This document shows, in pieces, positions 44,194 to 53,601 of a stretch of 64,000 nucleotides of DNA (positions are counted from its first letter, which is position 1; the number at the start of each line of letters is the position of its first letter). The position numbers were made by a program, and so were the translations under genes. The notes beneath the pieces were generated by a model that was not told the origin of the DNA, searched no databases, and worked only from the letters and a program-made list of their open reading frames with translations. The stretch is from the NCBI GenBank assembly GCA_900318255.1, contig ONJX01000001.1, forward strand, positions 62,001-126,000, in the 5' to 3' direction. This DNA comes from an uncultured Prevotellaceae bacterium (GTDB taxonomy: Bacteria; Bacteroidota; Bacteroidia; Bacteroidales; Muribaculaceae).

Positions 44194-44670
44194 TTAGTCG
44201 TTCATTTTTTTAAGTTGTTCTTTGATGCGGTAGAGGCGAGTGCTAACTGCCGTAGTGGAGATGCCCACCACCTGCCCTATCTCCTCGTAGGGCATGTTTT
44301 CGAGCCACAACAGCACGATTGCGCGGTCGAAGGGCTGCAGGCGGCTGATACGCTTGTGCAGCATATCAACCTGGCGGGTGTCCTCGTCGCGGTCCTCAAA
44401 GAGATTGATGTTCATGGGCAGCGGCTCGGTGGCGCTGCGGCGTTTCTTGCGGTCGAGCGAGATGCAGGTGTTGAGTGCCACGCGGTAGATCCACGTCTTG
44501 ATGTCGCTGCGGTTCTCAAAGCCTTCAAACCCCCGCCACAAGTTGATGACCGCCTCCTGGAAGAGGTCGCTCACCTCGTCGGCATCTTTTGAGAACATGT
44601 AGCACACGGTGTAGATGGTGCTTTTGTTCTGCTTGATGGTTTGAGCAAATTTGCTTTCTAGTTCGTTCAT
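44194..44670 (-). CDS. ECF-type RNA polymerase sigma factor
   Basis: 158 residues. Region 2 is seen as VSDLFQEAVINLWRGFEGF and WIYRVALNTCISLDRKKRR (about residues 34-75), and region 4 as PYEEIGQVVGISTTAVSTRLYRIKEQLK (about 128-156), the usual two-part architecture of ECF sigma-70 factors. It directs RNA polymerase to a stress or envelope regulon. The next gene, a small multi-pass membrane protein, is likely its partner. Its own promoter is not identifiable by eye. Confidence 0.9.
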   Translation of the reverse strand: MNELESKFAQTIKQNKSTIYTVCYMFSKDADEVSDLFQEAVINLWRGFEGFENRSDIKTWIYRVALNTCISLDRKKRRSATEPLPMNINLFEDRDEDTRQVDMLHKRISRLQPFDRAIVLLWLENMPYEEIGQVVGISTTAVSTRLYRIKEQLKKMND

Positions 44671-44855
44671 CGTTATTGTATGTGCGTTTTAAAACTTAAT
44701 TTTGACCATTAGACGCACAACTCTCAAAAAAATCACACAAAAATAGCAAAAAAAATCCATTCTCGCACATTTCAGTGCTGGTTGTGCTATTTTCGTGAAT
44801 GAGACACCCATAATAATTTAGGTGTAAAAACAAGATGATATTTAGGACAATAATG

Positions 44856-45020
44856 TAAAAAAAAAGGCCCTCGCCGGTGGTGATGGCGAGGACTCTGTGT
44901 GGTAGCGGTCAACAGCGTTGGGATAGCAACTTAGGCTAGGACTAAGGCCTAGGCAAAGGCCTGCCTACCCGCAAAGGCAAAGGCAAAATTGCAATGAGTA
45001 GAGCCCCCAACCGGGGCTCT
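44856..45020 (-). terminator. Terminator region of the coiled-coil gene
   Basis: On the minus strand CCTCGCC (44891-44885) pairs with GGCGAGG (44875-44869) and runs into an A/T tract (44865-44856) read as T on that strand. A second hairpin, AGAGCCCC with GGGGCTCT, lies at 45000-45020. The rest of the 44671-45197 gap (527 bases) holds CCTAGG-CCTAGG and GCAAAGGC-type words and no gene. Confidence 0.55.
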
Positions 45021-45197
45021 CTCGTTACAAGAATAATGCTGGGCGGCAGACAATTTATTCAAGAAACGAATTAAATGTTCGCTGCTTAGATTTAAAACGG
45101 CCCTAAGCGTACCTAAAAAATGATATGCTACCCTCGGCTATCGCAAAGTGACCCAAAGGGCACAATTTCGCCCAAGTGTGTCACACCCGCCTAATGA

Positions 45198-46085
45198 TTA
45201 TTCATTCTCAATCTTCCCGAGCTTGTTGAGCTCATCGTAGATGGGGCGCAAGCGATCGGGCAACACAATCTTGAGCTTAGCGATGGCGTTGCGCTGCTCC
45301 ACCACATACTTAGAAAACTCTATGTTGAGTTGCTTCACTTGGGCATCATATTGGCTTTGTGCCAAAGCTTCTTGATTCCTGGCCTCGACGGTGCGTTGCT
45401 TGATTGTGTCTTCAATCTCGGCCTTGATGGAGTTGAGTCTTGCCTCGTAGTTGCGATAACGGCTCTGGAGGTCGAAGAAGACACGATCCATGTCGCCAGT
45501 GGTCACAGTGGGCTCATAATTATAGATCATGGCATCAGTCCCCTGCCCCATGAGCACTGCAGGCTCCTTGGTGATGTGCATGAGCTTAACTCGAGCTTTT
45601 GACACATCGCCGTCGCGGTGAATGTGCTTGCCATAGGTAGCCGCATAAGCTTCGAGAGTAAAATACTCGTTTCGTTCTTTGATCGACATGCCGTTGAGTA
45701 TCGTCTCGCGCGTGGGCACCTCAATAGACTGAGGATATTCAGGATAGGTGATACCCTTGATATCGCAATAGTCATTTATAGTCATTTGTGACACCTTATC
45801 CATGAGCTGCTCCTTTACCCTAATGGCTTCTCTCACCCAAGCATTGAAAGAATACATGCGTGCAATTTCCTCGATGAGCATGTTCAAGCGTTCAATCTTG
45901 TCATATCCCATGCGCAATGTCTTGCGCTCGCCATTGATGAGCTCTACAGTGGTTGAATAGAGCTCGATGTTAGCCAACTCGGCTTCCAAGTCCTGAATGC
46001 GTTCTTTTGCTATGTTGGCCAGGTGGTTGGCCGACGTAGAAGTAATACCCGTAGTGGCAAGAAATTCTGGGATTTTTATTTCCAT
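45198..46085 (-). CDS. Coiled-coil protein of unknown function
   Basis: 295 residues from ATG 46085 (MEIKIPEFLATTGITS); the longer frame to 46127 adds an unlikely hydrophobic start. No signal or membrane segment. The N-terminal third is helical with heptad spacing (RIQDLEAELANIELYSTTV), and the C-terminal 100 residues are a long coiled coil (NYEARLNSIKAEIEDTIKQR). The middle (about 110-190) is a globular part. No family recognised. A good terminator (44856-44891) follows it. Confidence 0.6.
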   Translation of the reverse strand: MEIKIPEFLATTGITSTSANHLANIAKERIQDLEAELANIELYSTTVELINGERKTLRMGYDKIERLNMLIEEIARMYSFNAWVREAIRVKEQLMDKVSQMTINDYCDIKGITYPEYPQSIEVPTRETILNGMSIKERNEYFTLEAYAATYGKHIHRDGDVSKARVKLMHITKEPAVLMGQGTDAMIYNYEPTVTTGDMDRVFFDLQSRYRNYEARLNSIKAEIEDTIKQRTVEARNQEALAQSQYDAQVKQLNIEFSKYVVEQRNAIAKLKIVLPDRLRPIYDELNKLGKIENE

Positions 46086-46296
46086 AATTACAAATTTTTT
46101 AGTTAACCAGAGACTAATAAAGCACAATATATTCTACAAAATCATGCATTTTAAATGCAAAAATAACAATTAAATTTTAAATTGCAAAGAAAATGCACAT
46201 AATCGTTTTTTCCATCATGTAACTAGCCACGCTCAAAGTACCAGGACAATATTGAAAAAACTCCCAACTAATGATAAAAAACTGAAAACTATTTAT

Positions 46297-46304
46297 TATC
46301 TTTG
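46297..46304 (+). promoter_or_regulatory. Promoter -7 box of ybeY
   Basis: TATCTTTG at 46297-46304 is a good -7 box, 31 bases before ATG 46335. The TTG inside it had been offered as a start by the frame, which is rejected. Confidence 0.55.
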
Positions 46305-46334
46305 CATCTTGTTTTTTGTAAATCAGGTGGAGAC

Positions 46335-46754
46335 ATGGAAATAAACTTTATGACTGAAGGGGTGGAGATGCCGTGCATTGACCAAGCTGCGGTGAGCCTC
46401 TGGATAGAGGCTGTGGCACGCAATCATGGCAAGGCAGTGGGTACACTCACCTATGTGTTTTGCGACGATGAGTACATCCTTGCCACCAACAAGCAATTCC
46501 TTGGTCACGACTACTACACCGACATCATCACCTTCGACTACAGCAATAGCCGCCGCATCGCCGGCGACATGGTAATCTCGCTCGAGACAGTGCGCAGCAA
46601 TGCACAGATGCTGGGAGTGGATTACCAGAGCGAACTGCTGCGAGTGATAGTGCACGGCGTGCTACACCTGTGCGGCATCAACGACAAAGGTCCCGGCGAG
46701 CGCGAGATAATGGAGCAGCACGAGAACGAGGCTCTGGCGATGCTCCAAAGTTAA
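46335..46754 (+). CDS. ybeY: Endoribonuclease YbeY
   Basis: 139 residues from ATG 46335, with a GGTGGAGA ribosome binding site just before it. YbeY is a metal-dependent ribonuclease needed for 16S rRNA maturation. The three-His metal motif is visible as HGVLHLCGINDKG followed by an acidic GEREIMEQHE (residues about 105-130). A plus-strand frame starting 33 bases earlier uses a TTG from the promoter and is rejected. First gene of the plus-strand run that includes mnmG. Confidence 0.9.
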   Translation: MEINFMTEGVEMPCIDQAAVSLWIEAVARNHGKAVGTLTYVFCDDEYILATNKQFLGHDYYTDIITFDYSNSRRIAGDMVISLETVRSNAQMLGVDYQSELLRVIVHGVLHLCGINDKGPGEREIMEQHENEALAMLQS

Positions 46755-46814
46755 CAGTTCATAGTTAATAGTTGAGTTGCTGCTGTTAAGAAAAAACGAC
46801 AAATTCGAACATGT

Positions 46815-48692
46815 ATGAGATATGACTACGACGTGATAGTGATAGGTGCCGGCCATGCCGGCTGCGAGGCGGCTTGTGCGGCAGCGCGGCTGGGCTCCAC
46901 TACCCTACTGCTGACCATCGACATGAACAAGGTGGCGCAGATGAGCTGCAACCCTGCCGTGGGCGGCATTGCCAAGGGCCAGATAGTGCGCGAGATTGAC
47001 GCGCTGGGTGGCCAGATGGGCATTGTCACCGACCGCTCGTCTATCCAGTTTCGCATGCTCAACCGCAGCAAGGGTCCGGCGATGTGGAGCCCGCGCAGCC
47101 AGAGCGACCGCACACGCTTCATCGAGAACTGGCGCAAAATCCTTGACGGCACGCCCAACCTATACATGTGGCAGGACAGCGCCACGAGCCTCGTCATTGA
47201 AGACGGTGCCGTTAAGGGCGTGAAGACCGCCTTTGGTGTGACATTCACTGCCAAGGCCGTCGTCCTCACGGCAGGCACATTCCTCAACGGCCTGATGCAC
47301 GTGGGCAGCGTGCAGGTAGAAGGCGGCCGTGTGTCGGAACCCGCGTCGCATGGCATCACCGAGCAGCTGGTGGCACTTGGCTTCATCGCCAGCCGCATGA
47401 AGACTGGCACACCAGTTCGCCTGGATGCCCGCACCATCGACTACAGCCTGGCACAGCGCCAGGACGGCGAGACCGACTTCCACCATTTCTCCTACCTGCC
47501 CGGCATCCACAGCTCTCTCAAGCAACGCCCATGCTGGATAGTATATACCAACGACGAGGTACACCGCGTGCTCCACGAAGGGCTCCCCTACTCCCCTCTC
47601 TACAACGGCCAGATCCAGAGCGTGGGTCCGCGCTACTGCCCCAGCATCGAGACCAAGCTGGTGACCTTCCCCGACAAGGACTCGCACCAGCTCTTCATCG
47701 AGCCCGAAGGCGAGACCACCCAGGAGATGTACCTCAACGGCTTCTCGTCGTCGATGCCCTGGGACGTGCAAATCGAAGCACTGACCAAGATTCCCGCGCT
47801 GCGCAACGTGCAGGTCTATCGCCCGGGCTATGCCATTGAATATGACTTCTTCGACCCGCGACAGCTCACCCACACTCTTGAGACAAAGCTAGTGAAAGGG
47901 CTGTTCTTTGCCGGTCAGGTCAACGGCACCACGGGCTATGAGGAGGCCGCCGGGCAAGGCCTAGTGGCAGGCATCAACGCCCACCAGAGTATCAACGGCA
48001 AGGAGCCCTTTGTGCTCAGCCGCGACGAGGCCTACATAGGCGTGCTCATCGACGACCTGGTGACAAAAGGCGTTGACGAGCCCTACCGCATGTTCACCTC
48101 ACGTGCCGAGCACCGCATATTGCTGCGGCAAGACGACGCCGACATGCGCCTCACGCCCAAGGGCTATGAGCTGGGCCTTGCCACGCAGGAGCGCTACGAC
48201 CTGATGAAGAGCAAAAGAGAGCAGGTAGAAGGACTGGTGCAATTTGCCCGCGACTTCTCGGTAAAGGCCGCAATCATCAACCCATCGCTCGAAAAAGCTG
48301 GTTTGCAGCCACTTAAGCAAGGAGCCAAACTCTATGACCTCTTGTTGCGCCCACAGCTTGATATTCAGCAACTTGCGCAGTTCATCCCTGCCTTGCACGA
48401 CAAGATTGAGGCGCTAGAGCAAGCACGCCGCGAGGAGATAGTGGAGGCCGCCGAGATTAAAATCAAGTATCACGGCTACATCCAGCGCGAGGAGATGATT
48501 GCGCAGAAAATAGGACGCCTAGAGCAAGTGAGGATAAAGGGACGCTTCAACTACTCCACCATCAAGCAGATTTCTATCGAGGCACGCCAGAAACTTGAGA
48601 GAATCGACCCCGAGACCATAGGCCAGGCGTCACGCATCCCAGGCATCTCGCCAAGCGACATCAACATCCTCCTGGTCCTCATGGGCCGGTGA
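46815..48692 (+). CDS. mnmG: tRNA uridine 5-carboxymethylaminomethyl modification enzyme MnmG
   Basis: 625 residues. With MnmE it installs the carboxymethylaminomethyl group at U34 of certain tRNAs. The FAD-binding IVIGAGHAGCEAACAAARLG, the SCNPAVGGIAKGQIVREIDALG segment, and the C-terminal GEP-like tail match the family at normal length. It was once called gidA, and in many bacteria lies near oriC. Ends 11 bases before the parS-like palindrome at 48704. Confidence 0.97.
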   Translation: MRYDYDVIVIGAGHAGCEAACAAARLGSTTLLLTIDMNKVAQMSCNPAVGGIAKGQIVREIDALGGQMGIVTDRSSIQFRMLNRSKGPAMWSPRSQSDRTRFIENWRKILDGTPNLYMWQDSATSLVIEDGAVKGVKTAFGVTFTAKAVVLTAGTFLNGLMHVGSVQVEGGRVSEPASHGITEQLVALGFIASRMKTGTPVRLDARTIDYSLAQRQDGETDFHHFSYLPGIHSSLKQRPCWIVYTNDEVHRVLHEGLPYSPLYNGQIQSVGPRYCPSIETKLVTFPDKDSHQLFIEPEGETTQEMYLNGFSSSMPWDVQIEALTKIPALRNVQVYRPGYAIEYDFFDPRQLTHTLETKLVKGLFFAGQVNGTTGYEEAAGQGLVAGINAHQSINGKEPFVLSRDEAYIGVLIDDLVTKGVDEPYRMFTSRAEHRILLRQDDADMRLTPKGYELGLATQERYDLMKSKREQVEGLVQFARDFSVKAAIINPSLEKAGLQPLKQGAKLYDLLLRPQLDIQQLAQFIPALHDKIEALEQARREEIVEAAEIKIKYHGYIQREEMIAQKIGRLEQVRIKGRFNYSTIKQISIEARQKLERIDPETIGQASRIPGISPSDINILLVLMGR

Positions 48693-48703
48693 GAAAAAAA
48701 GAT

Positions 48704-48719
48704 TGTTTCACGTGGAACA
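48704..48719. other. parS-like centromere site
   Basis: TGTTTCACGTGGAACA is a near-perfect palindrome and, read on the minus strand (TGTTCCACGTGAAACA), matches the consensus TGTTNCACGTGAAACA for ParB binding with no mismatch. It lies in the spacer between mnmG and apt. Confidence 0.8.
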
Positions 48720-48789
48720 ACAGTTCTCACAATTCACACCACTCCCCCATTTCAATTAAAAAAAATCGACAACAAAACATCTTACCATA

Positions 48790-49332
48790 ATGGAAAAAGA
48801 GAAAATCGAATTTGTAAAAAGCAAAGTGAGAAACATCCCTGATTTCCCAGTAAAGGGAATACAGTTCAAAGACCTCACAACAGCATTCAAGGACGCTGAG
48901 TCGCTTCGCATCATGTGCGACGCAATCACCGAGCTCTACACCGGCAAGGGCATCACCAAGGTGGTGGGCATCGAGGCTCGAGGGTTTATCTTCGGAGCCA
49001 TTCTCGCCGAGCGACTGGGAGCAGGATTTGTGCCTCTGCGCAAGCCAGGCAAGCTCCCCGCAAGAACTATCAAGAAAACCTACACCAAGGAATATGGCGA
49101 GGACACTATCGAGATTCACGAGGACTCAATCAATGAGAACGATGTGGTGCTCATGCACGACGACCTTCTAGCCACTGGCGGCACCATGGCTGCGGCCCTC
49201 GAACTGGTGAAGACTATGAATCCCGCAAAGATATATGTCAACTTCATCTGCGAACTAGAAGACCTGGGTGGCCGCAAACTATTCCCACAAGATGTGGAAG
49301 TGACCTCACTCTTCGCCTTTAAGGGAGAGTGA
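48790..49332 (+). CDS. apt: Adenine phosphoribosyltransferase
   Basis: 180 residues. It salvages adenine to AMP using PRPP. The PRPP loop is VVLMHDDLLATGGTMAAAL (about residues 118-136), and PVKGIQFKD with GFIFGAILAERLG are conserved family segments. Length is normal. Part of the mnmG-apt-uvrC run; 98 bases after mnmG with the parS-like site between. Confidence 0.95.
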   Translation: MEKEKIEFVKSKVRNIPDFPVKGIQFKDLTTAFKDAESLRIMCDAITELYTGKGITKVVGIEARGFIFGAILAERLGAGFVPLRKPGKLPARTIKKTYTKEYGEDTIEIHEDSINENDVVLMHDDLLATGGTMAAALELVKTMNPAKIYVNFICELEDLGGRKLFPQDVEVTSLFAFKGE

Positions 49333-49609
49333 CTGTAATGCGCAATATAAAACACACAAAGCTAAATGCGCAATCAGTAATTGAAATGCTAGTCATTTTC
49401 TAAAGGTGGATTCTATAAATTAAGATAAAAGTAAATAATGTTTTGGTTGTATTTTGTTTTCTGTCGGCATCTTTTTATTCAAAGTCTTGAAATGTAGCCC
49501 GCTACTATTCTTCAACTTTGAACAAAAACCTGCTCGACATAAATCCAAAATTCATCTCAATTTATTTATAGAAACCACCTAAAATCAGACTTCTGAAACA
49601 TATCCTCCC

Positions 49610-51421
49610 ATGCGCGACGAGTTAAAGATGAAAATATCGCTGCTGCCTACAAGTCCGGGTGTGTATCAATACCTGAACAATGAAGGCACAGTTATATATG
49701 TGGGGAAAGCTAAGAACCTGAAACGGCGAGTGAGCTCCTACTTCAACCGTGTGCATCCTGTGATGCGCACCAATCTGCTCGTGCGCAACATCTGGGACAT
49801 GAAATACATTGTCGTCAACAGCGAGGAGGAAGCTCTCGACCTTGAGAACAGTCTCATCAAGGAATATCAACCGCGCTACAATGTGCTGCTCAAAGACGAC
49901 AAGTCTTACCCCTGGATTTGCGTGACAAAAGAGCTTTTTCCACGAGTTTTCTTGACACGCGAGAAGCACACCAAGGGCGCAAAATACTTCGGTCCTTACC
50001 CCAAAACCGAGGTTGCCCATGCACTGGTCGATACACTAAAACAACTCTACCCTATCCGCACTTGCCGCCATGCGCTCACCCAGGAAAATGTGGAAAGCCG
50101 CAAGCACAAGCTGTGCCTGCAATACCACATCAAGAACTGTGAGGGCTGCTGCCAGGGGTTTGTTTCACATGAAACATACGCAGGATATATCGACGACATC
50201 ACCAAAATCCTCAATGGCGACACCAAGCAAGTGAGCGATTTCTTGATGCAGCAGATGATGGCCAAAGCCGAGGAGCTGAAATTTGAGGAAGCCGAAGCCA
50301 TAAAACGCAAGTACATGCTGCTCGAGAATTATCGGGCAAAATCGGTAATCGTTAACCCCACAATTCACAACGTGGATGTGTACTCAATAGTGCGTGACGA
50401 TGCTGCCGCCTACGTCAATTTCATGCATGTGCGCAACGGAGCCATAGTGCAAAGCGTGACGGTGGAGTATAAATTTCAGGATGCGGGATGCGACGAGACT
50501 GCCGAGGAAATTCTCTCTACTGCCGTGCGCGACATGCGGGAGCGATTCAGCGACACCTACAAGCACGATAAGGTGAAGGAAATTTTAGTGAATATTGTCC
50601 CAGATTTTGAGATTGAAGGCATCGACTATGTGGTGCCACAGCGCGGCGACAAGCGCAAACTTGTGGCAATTTCAATTAAAAATGCCGAGCAATACCGCAC
50701 CGAGAAACTCAAAATAATGGAAAAGCTCAACCCTGAGCAACGCGCCACTCGCACTCTCACCACCATGATGAAAGACCTTCACCTTAACGAGCTGCCACGA
50801 CACATAGAGTGCTTCGACAACAGCAGCATCTCGGGAACTAATGCGGTGGCTTCGTGCGTGGTGTTTAAAAACGCCAAACCTTCAAAGAAAGACTATCGCC
50901 ATTTCAACATCAAGGAAGCCGATGGCAACGACGACTATGCACAGATGCGTGAGGTGATAGGGCGGCGGTATTCGCGACTTCTCAACGAGGAAGCCCCACT
51001 ACCACAACTGCTGGTGGTGGATGGTGGAAAAGGCCAGCTCAACGCCGCTGTGGAGGTCCTAGACGAGCTGGGACTTAGAGGCACGATAGCCACCATAGGC
51101 ATCGCAAAACGCCTCGATGAGATATATTTTCCTGGCGACAGCGTGCCTCTCTACATCGACAAGAACAGCGAGACACTAAGGGTTATACAGAAGCTGCGCG
51201 ACGAGGCACACCGCTTTGGCATCACTCTCCACCGCAACAAGCGCAGCAAGTCGCAGGTGCGCAGCGCGCTCGACGACATCAAGGGCATAGGCCCCAAGAC
51301 ACGCACATTGCTGCTTAAGCATTTCAAGAGCGTGAAACGCATCAAGGAAGCCAGCGAAGAAGAAATTGCGATGGTAGTGGGTGCATCCAAAGCACGAATC
51401 GTCGTCAAGGCACTCTCTTGA
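49610..51421 (+). CDS. uvrC: Excinuclease ABC subunit UvrC
   Basis: 603 residues. The subunit makes the dual incisions in nucleotide excision repair. GIY-YIG domain: GVYQYLNNEGTVIYVGKAKN (about residues 16-35). UvrB-binding UVR motif (KAEELKFEEAEAIKRKYM, about 225), the C-terminal endonuclease domain (CFDNSSISGTNAVASCV; VVDGGKGQLNAA), and a final helix-hairpin-helix pair (IKGIGPKTRTLLLKHF and MVVGASKARI) are all present. A parS-like 16-mer sits inside codons for GFVSHETY at 50161. Confidence 0.97.
   Translation: MRDELKMKISLLPTSPGVYQYLNNEGTVIYVGKAKNLKRRVSSYFNRVHPVMRTNLLVRNIWDMKYIVVNSEEEALDLENSLIKEYQPRYNVLLKDDKSYPWICVTKELFPRVFLTREKHTKGAKYFGPYPKTEVAHALVDTLKQLYPIRTCRHALTQENVESRKHKLCLQYHIKNCEGCCQGFVSHETYAGYIDDITKILNGDTKQVSDFLMQQMMAKAEELKFEEAEAIKRKYMLLENYRAKSVIVNPTIHNVDVYSIVRDDAAAYVNFMHVRNGAIVQSVTVEYKFQDAGCDETAEEILSTAVRDMRERFSDTYKHDKVKEILVNIVPDFEIEGIDYVVPQRGDKRKLVAISIKNAEQYRTEKLKIMEKLNPEQRATRTLTTMMKDLHLNELPRHIECFDNSSISGTNAVASCVVFKNAKPSKKDYRHFNIKEADGNDDYAQMREVIGRRYSRLLNEEAPLPQLLVVDGGKGQLNAAVEVLDELGLRGTIATIGIAKRLDEIYFPGDSVPLYIDKNSETLRVIQKLRDEAHRFGITLHRNKRSKSQVRSALDDIKGIGPKTRTLLLKHFKSVKRIKEASEEEIAMVVGASKARIVVKALS
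50161..50176. other. Second parS-like site inside uvrC
   Basis: TGTTTCACATGAAACA is a perfect palindrome differing at one central base from TGTTTCACGTGAAACA. Two such sites within 1.5 kb are unlikely by chance. Confidence 0.6.
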
Positions 51422-51801
51422 ATTGATAATTCTTATTTTTAAGCAAAGAGGCACACAGAAGGTAATAATTAGGTAACCGCAGGTGATCCTAGCGGCAACG
51501 GCCTCGATAGTCAAAGAGAGTGGGGGAGTGGTGCATTTCTTTATTTTTCTTGTCTTTTTATAAAGAGTAGGCGATAACCGGGTTAATAAATTGTCAATCA
51601 ACGATTTTAGCTAAAAATAAGCACCATTTATCGCATTTTAGCTGCATTTTCAGGACATTTTTTTTGTCTCTCGGGTAAATATGCGGCTCTCGGAGGCTTA
51701 TTTTTGGTGATTTCTTCAAAAAAAATTGTTAACATTTTCTCAATTAAGAAAAAATTGGTATCTTCGTGAAATTTTTATTGAGACCATAAAAACGCATTAT
51801 C
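51422..51801. other. Intergenic region before glycosyltransferase gene
   Basis: 380 AT-rich bases with no gene. A weak -7 box TATCTTCG lies about 40 bases before the next ATG. The frames through it are not supported. Confidence 0.4.
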
Positions 51802-52905
51802 ATGATTAATGTTTTCCACATAGTATCAAACAAGACATGGGGTGGGGCAGAGCGATATGCTAGCGACCTGGTGGCACACATGCGTCACGACCCAAATTTC
51901 TACGTCGAGGTGGTGAGTGCCAAAAACGACGACATCATTGAGCAATTCCAAAAAATGGACATTCCCGTCTCCATCTTGCCACTGAAGGGCATAAGGGACA
52001 TAGACAGCCCTGTGAGGCTCGCTAGGATGCTCAAGAAAGGCAAGAACATTGTGCATGTCCATTCCTATCGCGATGCGGTCACCGCGGTGATGGCGCGCAT
52101 CATCAGCGACAACCCAAACACCAAGGTGGTGTTTACACCGCATGGACTCAAAAAGCCTAATCTGAACTATGTGTCAAAAAAGATATACCGTAGCATCGAC
52201 CAATTTGTCTTTGTGTCGCAGTTTGCTTACGACTACTTTGCATCGCATGCTCCACGCATCAAGAAGCAGCTCACCTTAGTCATTCCCGAGAGTGTGCTCA
52301 ACACCGACACTAGCGCGCAGGCCCAAGTGCCTAATCTAAGGCAAGAGTTTGCCATGCGCGACGACCAAGCTCTAATCATGTTCCACAGCCGGCTGTGCAA
52401 GGACAAGGGCGTAGATGTGCTGCTTCAAGCGCTCACGCACATCGACCGCGACACTTACAGGCTAGTGCTGCTAGGCGATGGCCAGCCCAAGGCCGTGTCG
52501 CGCATCAAGAGCTTCATTATTGAAAATAAACTTGTTGCAAACGTGAAGCTGCTAGGATTTCAGCGCAATGTGCATGAGTACCTTAAGCAGTGCGACTTTG
52601 GCGTGCAGCCCTCCACCATCGCCGAGGTGCAAGGCATCAGCAATCTCGAGTACATGAAGCACGGCAAGCCCATCATCACCACCAACAATGGGGCACAACC
52701 CGAGTATGTTGTCAATAAGGAGAACGGCATCCTCGTAAGGCCAAATAATCCAGAGCTGCTCGCCGAGGCTATTGACCTACTGTGCCGCGACAGGGAGCTG
52801 CGCATAAAACTTGGCGCACAAGCCAAGCATGATTTTGACACGAAACTTAATTACGATACATTCTACAGCAAGATAACAAGTCTATACAACAGTTTCTTTT
52901 TATAA
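51802..52905 (+). CDS. Glycosyltransferase family 4-type protein
   Basis: 367 residues. The N-terminal NVFHIVSNKTWGGAERYASDLVAHM and the C-terminal GT-B nucleotide-sugar site STIAEVQGISNLEYMKHGKPII (with the E-x7-E-type acidic pair) fit a retaining GT4-type glycosyltransferase. It acts on the cytoplasmic face in glycolipid, capsule or O-antigen building; the substrate is not shown. It is separate from its neighbours by AT-rich gaps. Confidence 0.85.
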   Translation: MINVFHIVSNKTWGGAERYASDLVAHMRHDPNFYVEVVSAKNDDIIEQFQKMDIPVSILPLKGIRDIDSPVRLARMLKKGKNIVHVHSYRDAVTAVMARIISDNPNTKVVFTPHGLKKPNLNYVSKKIYRSIDQFVFVSQFAYDYFASHAPRIKKQLTLVIPESVLNTDTSAQAQVPNLRQEFAMRDDQALIMFHSRLCKDKGVDVLLQALTHIDRDTYRLVLLGDGQPKAVSRIKSFIIENKLVANVKLLGFQRNVHEYLKQCDFGVQPSTIAEVQGISNLEYMKHGKPIITTNNGAQPEYVVNKENGILVRPNNPELLAEAIDLLCRDRELRIKLGAQAKHDFDTKLNYDTFYSKITSLYNSFFL

Positions 52906-53009
52906 GTGTCCAATTAAAGATTGAATAAACTATAAAAAGTGGCTTTTCAGCGGCCTGAGTTATATATATAATGTGTAAAAAAAGTTGCAAAGATACATTT
53001 CCACTATAT

Positions 53010-53040
53010 TTGTTTTATATCGAAATAAGTATTAATTTTG
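53010..53040 (+). promoter_or_regulatory. Promoter of the RidA-family gene
   Basis: TTG at 53010-53012, about 20 bases, TAATTTTG at 53033-53040. Consistent with a start about 80 bases before the ATG. On the opposite strand TATCTTTG near 52984-52992 is a possible but unneeded promoter. Confidence 0.6.
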
Positions 53041-53128
53041 TCATGTAATAGCATTGCATCTATTACTACAGTCGTGTAGTTTATCATTTAATTATTATAT
53101 ATAAATCTTTAAAACAGCACAATTTACA

Positions 53129-53509
53129 ATGAAAACAGCTTTAAACACTGCTGCGGCACCTGCCGCTATTGGACCTTACAGTCAGGGCATCGCTGCCCAG
53201 GGCAAAATGATTTTCCTCTCGGGACAGCTTCCCATCAACCCCGCCACTGGAGCATTTCCCGAGGGTGGCATTAAGGAGCAGACACGCCAGTCGCTGCTCA
53301 ATGCACAGGCCATTCTCAAGAGTGCTGGTCTCGACCTCAACAATGTGGTAAAGACCACCGTGCTACTGAGCGACATCGCCAACTTTGGCCCCATGAATGA
53401 GGTATATGCCGAGTTCTTTGAACAACCTTTCCCAGCTCGCTCGGCTTTTGCCGTTAAAGACCTTCCTAAAGGTGCTCTAGTAGAAATTGAGATGATTGCT
53501 GCTGAGTAA
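53129..53509 (+). CDS. RidA-family reactive intermediate deaminase
   Basis: 126 residues, the full length of RidA (YjgF/YER057c/UK114). It hydrolyses reactive enamine or imine intermediates released by PLP enzymes. Conserved pieces: AAPAAIGPYSQGI, FLSGQLPINPATG, VVKTTVLLSDIANFGPMN and the C-terminal GALVEIEMIA, including the Arg (ARSAFAV) and the Gly/Tyr/Ser substrate residues. A long terminator follows at 53536-53601. Confidence 0.95.
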   Translation: MKTALNTAAAPAAIGPYSQGIAAQGKMIFLSGQLPINPATGAFPEGGIKEQTRQSLLNAQAILKSAGLDLNNVVKTTVLLSDIANFGPMNEVYAEFFEQPFPARSAFAVKDLPKGALVEIEMIAAE

Positions 53510-53535
53510 TAAAAACCACTGTACAACAAATAATT

Positions 53536-53601
53536 AGCGGGTGTTTCATAATTATGTATTTATTGTTTTTATTGACAATACATAGTAATGAAACACCTGC
53601 T
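53536..53601 (+). terminator. Long terminator hairpin after the RidA-family gene
   Basis: AGCGGGTGTTTCAT (53536-53549) and ATGAAACACCTGCT (53588-53601) pair along 14 bases (one GU), with a second inner stem ATGTATT-AATACAT and a T-run after. Confidence 0.75.
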
